From the NCBI GenBank assembly GCA_039028155.1, contig JBCCIS010000001.1, forward strand, positions 186,001 to 250,000: a stretch of 64,000 bases of DNA. The letters are read 5' to 3'. Source of the stretch: Pseudomonadota bacterium. GTDB taxonomy: Bacteria; Pseudomonadota; Alphaproteobacteria; SP197. The notes beneath the pieces were generated by a model that saw nothing but the letters and a program-made list of their open reading frames with translations, was not told the origin of the DNA and did no database searches. The stretch's first letter is position 1; every line of letters starts with the position of its first letter. Positions 63,171 to 64,000 of the stretch are shown here, piece by piece. The position numbers and the translations under genes were made by a program.

Positions 63171-64000
63171 ATGGCGCAGCGAACCATCAAGGCAGAAGTC
63201 TGCCGTTACGTTGCCGCATGTTTTGTTGCGACGTCGTTGCTGGCCGCGTGCGACGACGGGGATCAGGCGCAGTCGACCGCCACCGCGGCGCCTGCGCCAT
63301 CGGTTGTCGTCGCACCCGTTGTAGAGCGCGATGTCAAAAGCCATTCGACCTTTGTCGGCCGCACGGTCGCGGTCGACTATGTCGAACTGTCGGCGCAGGT
63401 CGAAGGCTATCTCGAGGAGCGTCTGTTTACCGAAGGTCAGCTGGTCGTGCCCGGCGATCTACTGTTTACCATTGATCCCAGAACGTTCGCGGCAGCGGTT
63501 GAGTCGGCCGAGGCGTCAGTCGCCAAGGCCCAGGCCAGCGTGACCGAAAACAGCAGCCAGTTGGAACGCACCAAGGAACTTTATTCCACACAGGACGTCA
63601 GCAAGGCCAGGCTTGACCAAGACACCGCCTCCTTCCTGCAAGCGCAAGCCGACCTTCAGGTTGCGCAGGCTGAATTGAAACAGGCACAGGTCGATCTCGA
63701 TTTCACCCGCATCACAGCGCCCATCACCGGACAGATAGGCGAAGCCACCTACTCGATCGGCAATCTCATCACCTCCAGCAGTGATCCGCTGGCGACGATT
63801 ACAAGTCTGGATCCCATCTATGTCAGCTTCACGGTAAGCGAGCGCGACATCTTGCAGGTCAAGCGTCTTCGCCTGGCGAACGGCGAGGACGCGACGTTCG
63901 ATACCCTGGACGGCCTCGAAACGATGGTGGTCCCCATGGTCGAGCTGCCCGACGGCAAGATGTACGAACATCCGGGCGTGATCGACTTTGTCGATAACAC
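63171..64000 (+). CDS. RND efflux periplasmic adaptor (membrane fusion protein), truncated at window end
   Basis: The open frame from ATG 63171 to the window edge gives 276 residues without a stop. It starts with a lipoprotein signal (TSLLAAC, lipidated C27), then the barrel-sandwich half motif VGRTVAVDYVELSAQVEGYL. A coiled-coil hairpin spans about residues 105-170, and DFTRITAPITGQIGEA and DPIYVSFTVSERD follow. This is an AcrA/MexA-like adaptor; the RND pump gene probably follows outside the window. It starts 49 nt after the aminotransferase. Confidence 0.88.
   Translation, partial: MAQRTIKAEVCRYVAACFVATSLLAACDDGDQAQSTATAAPAPSVVVAPVVERDVKSHSTFVGRTVAVDYVELSAQVEGYLEERLFTEGQLVVPGDLLFTIDPRTFAAAVESAEASVAKAQASVTENSSQLERTKELYSTQDVSKARLDQDTASFLQAQADLQVAQAELKQAQVDLDFTRITAPITGQIGEATYSIGNLITSSSDPLATITSLDPIYVSFTVSERDILQVKRLRLANGEDATFDTLDGLETMVVPMVELPDGKMYEHPGVIDFVDN

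Overview
The window is high-GC chromosomal DNA (hand counts of about 65-70% GC in most coding lines) from an aerobic alphaproteobacterium, most likely of a Rhodospirillales type. The evidence is the gene order mutM-rpsT-dnaA-dnaN-recF-gyrB with ubiE, ubiB and coaBC nearby, the chorismate mutase-hisC-tyrA run, a DUF2125 protein, an MmcB-family protein, and three GANTC (CcrM-type) sites packed in front of dnaA. No tRNA, rRNA, CRISPR array or transposase gene was seen.

Layout: 1-6 kb holds aromatic amino acid genes (end of a chorismate mutase, hisC, tyrA) and single housekeeping genes (DUF2125, ChaC, SH3-domain protein, 2-hydroxyacid dehydrogenase). 5.7-8.5 kb is a minus-strand run coaBC-dut-moeB-dsrE. 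8.8-11.2 kb is ubiE-ubiB (ubiquinone), divergent from mutM. 12.5-19.7 kb is the replication core: rpsT, a structured 580-bp gap, dnaA, dnaN, recF, gyrB, followed by a class A penicillin-binding protein with a histone-like tail.

22-48.7 kb is an almost complete cobalamin locus. A long minus-strand operon (cbiX, a conserved unknown, cobH, cobL, cobI, cbiG-cobJ fusion, cobM) makes the corrin ring. A second minus-strand operon, preceded by a cobalamin riboswitch, carries cobU/P, a BtuF-like protein, cobW, cobN and cobO. cobA/cobB, cbiD/cobK, cobD, cobQ, cobS/cobC and cobT surround these. The gene set mixes markers of the early-cobalt (CbiX, CbiD, CbiG) and late-cobalt (CobN) routes, and CobG/CobZ and CobF are absent here. 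A class III cyclase-like TPR protein with degenerate active-site motifs and two tandem Ysc84-type proteins are embedded in the locus.

48.8-64 kb is accessory: MmcB, an APC permease, a host-attachment family protein, a NUDIX hydrolase, and then a minus-strand six-gene operon (51.6-56.6 kb). That operon has one modular 459-residue protein whose base composition falls sharply after residue ~115, followed by four paralogous membrane proteins and one unrelated small membrane protein. This is the best candidate for an undescribed system, with an effector plus immunity-array as the leading but unproven reading. After it come an ADP-ribose NUDIX, a macrodomain protein, gamma-glutamyltransferase, an aldo/keto reductase, a DUF1989 protein, an omega-aminotransferase and the start of an RND adaptor gene.

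Two families of dispersed intergenic palindromic repeats were found: three two-hairpin copies (47.6, 49.3 and 61.6 kb) and two copies of another type (57.5 and 60.8 kb). One copy ends exactly at the cobT start codon and another supplies the apparent N-terminal codons of the permease.
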